From Cymbomonas tetramitiformis (Eukaryota > Chlorophyta > Pyramimonadophyceae > Pyramimonadales > Pyramimonadaceae), in the NCBI GenBank assembly GCA_001247695.2, contig LGRX02035290.1, positions 34,222 to 98,221 of the forward strand: a stretch of DNA of 64,000 nucleotides, in the 5' to 3' direction. The notes under the pieces are model-generated. The model did not search any database. It was given only the letters and a program-made list of their open reading frames with translations, and was not told the origin of the DNA. The stretch's first letter is position 1; the number at the start of each line of letters is the position of its first letter. This document shows, piece after piece, positions 62,473-64,000 of the stretch. Made by a program: the position numbers and the translations under genes.

Positions 62473-64000
62473 TATAGAGGCCACACGCAATGGAGACCCG
62501 CTGATGACTGATGGAGACATATGGTGCAATGGAACATCTGAATATCTGGAGCTCACTTTCCCAACCACTGCCATGCGGGGTCGGAATTGCTCGTACCGTT
62601 CTACTGTCCATAAAGGGATACCCAAACTTCGGGGGTATGTGTTGAAACATGTAAGAGGAATATGAATATTATGTGATTGCCGAATTGAGTTTAATGTAAC
62701 TTAGATTTGTTAAGAGATGCCCAAACTTGGGTGATATGTATTGAAAAAATATCATATGAATGTGAATATTGAGTGATTGATGAATTGAATTTGATGTAAC
62801 GTAAAATTGTGTGAAAAGGAAATTTGCAAAAAAATCTTATACTCCCCATTTTTCATATAATTGTTTAATGGCATGAATTATTGTCGTCCCATTAATAATT
62901 ATGACGAGACTTCCGTCAGTGTGGCATGCAATACTTGCACGCGTATCACATGAAGTAAACCATCGCTTGATTGATGACGACTACCGAGTAACACTAAGCA
63001 CCTCGAGTTGCAGAATTTCGCGCACTATATTGGATTTTACAATTTTGAAATATTCAATATGATTTCGAATACGGATGTCTGAAGTTCGCCTGTTGCATTT
63101 TAATCTTGTTTATACGGGTGCCACATTCTGTGCAATTCTGTGGCGCGGCCGTGCTGCATACTCTCACTTTTACCCCCCTTTTCGTGCTCAACATATCAAC
63201 TTTGCGTAGTTCGTGTGTTTGCTCCGCATACCCGTTACGCTCTGACCGTGCGAGTCCTCAGAATGGCCCAGCTATGTTCGGCGGCTGCGGTCCAGCGCAT
63301 GTTTGAATTTTGGTGCAACCTTCTTTGTTTTGTATACCGTAACCTCAATGCAACCGCCTTTGCCTTTTACATCTCGCGCGTACCTTCTCATTTTTACAAT
63401 AACCACGCCCGCTTCTTGATGCGTGTGTTGGCTGCGGTTGGGATGTTGCTGGCTGGGGACAGCACTAACAACGCTAAACTGAGACAGCTTCCTGCTAAAC
63501 CTCTGCTCCTTATGATTTGGAACCGGACCAAATTACCTTACCTTACTTACTTACTTACTACCTCTGACCTTTATAATCTTGGCATGAAGTGAATTACCGT
63601 ACCTTACCTACATCTGCTCCTTATGATTTGGAACCGGACCAAATTACCTTACTTACTTACTTACTTACTTACTTAATCAGCAGCAGCAGCAAAGCGCGAA
63701 TCCCAACGGGCGACACAGACGAACTTCCGATCTCACGATCGCCAGACGCTAACGATGACAGTGCCACTGCAGTCGCGTACATTTATCGCGACGCCACCCG
63801 CGCGTTGTGGCATGGCATGCTGGGAAGCAAAAAGCAAAGCACTGTCGCGCACATGATCCTACGGTCAGATAGTGTAATGGCGAAAATTATTTAAACATCG
63901 CATAACCGACGCGATGTTTGGAAATCAGATAGATCCGCATGGAAATTAATCGTGCTGTCCAAAACGATCGACGCCTAGTGGAGATCGCATATTTGTGATC
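62473..64000. other. AT-rich 3' flank with two short tandem duplications and TTAC simple repeats
   Basis: Probable 3' UTR and spacer. A 99-base segment at about 62615-62715 is repeated at about 62714-62815 ('cccaaactt' and 'gagtttaatgtaac' in the first, with variants in the second). 'tctgctccttatgatttgga' at about 63498 recurs at about 63610 (112-base period), each followed by runs of ttac. A cagcagcag run is at 63680-63690. No convincing gene. Confidence 0.5.

Noticed and set aside
1..64000. CRISPR arrays, rRNA genes, bacterial operons
   Set aside because: The tandem repeats lack the constant-repeat/variable-spacer structure, no rRNA sequence was recognised, and the genes are intron-rich and eukaryotic.

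Overview
This window is eukaryotic nuclear DNA. Its coding regions are cut into many short exons whose splice phases agree with one another, introns are long, and retrotransposon and hAT transposon remains are present. No bacterial operon structure is visible. Exons and introns are both GC-rich, the spacers between genes are AT-richer, and nearly every intron carries its own minisatellite. CCCTAAA-type telomere-like words occur. Together these point to a green alga or other early-diverging green lineage, perhaps a prasinophyte such as Cymbomonas. That assignment is inference, not proof.

Layout. 1-3239: gene-poor, repeat-bearing DNA. 3240-7301: a complete LTR retrotransposon, gag-like on the minus strand, with matching 5-bp target duplications. 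One of its LTRs is interrupted by a piggyBac-type MITE, and its gag by a 244-bp tRNA-like hairpin insertion. 7302-8942: spacer. 8943-43900: a very large plus-strand gene (or two adjacent genes) that I rebuilt exon by exon. It has an N-terminal MGCGAS lipidation motif and a degenerate aminoglycoside-phosphotransferase-like kinase lobe (about 840 residues in all). These are followed by several short beta-rich, SH3/Tudor-like segments, a NACHT-type P-loop NTPase, and a long ribonuclease-inhibitor-type leucine-rich repeat array (about 2,540 residues). This is the layout of an NLR/STAND signalling protein. 43901-45474: spacer. 45475-49492: a minus-strand multi-exon membrane transporter of the drug/metabolite transporter superfamily. 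50870-56425: hAT transposase remains around a young gag-only LTR element. 58086-62472: a plus-strand armadillo-repeat gene with a nearly complete exon model. 62473-64000: AT-rich tail with short duplications and TTAC simple repeats.

How the parts fit. The 8.9-43.9 kb locus is the most notable. A predicted membrane-anchored pseudokinase is followed in the same direction and reading phase by a NACHT-LRR module, and the two may form one polypeptide if a GC-AG intron at 21696-22011 is used. The kinase part has lost both catalytic aspartates, which suggests a binding or sensing role rather than phosphorylation. A 1.3-kb near-perfect palindrome with a spliced open reading frame in each arm lies in one of its introns. 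Coordinates of internal exons are my own phase-checked readings. First and last exons, and the few junctions flagged below, are less certain.
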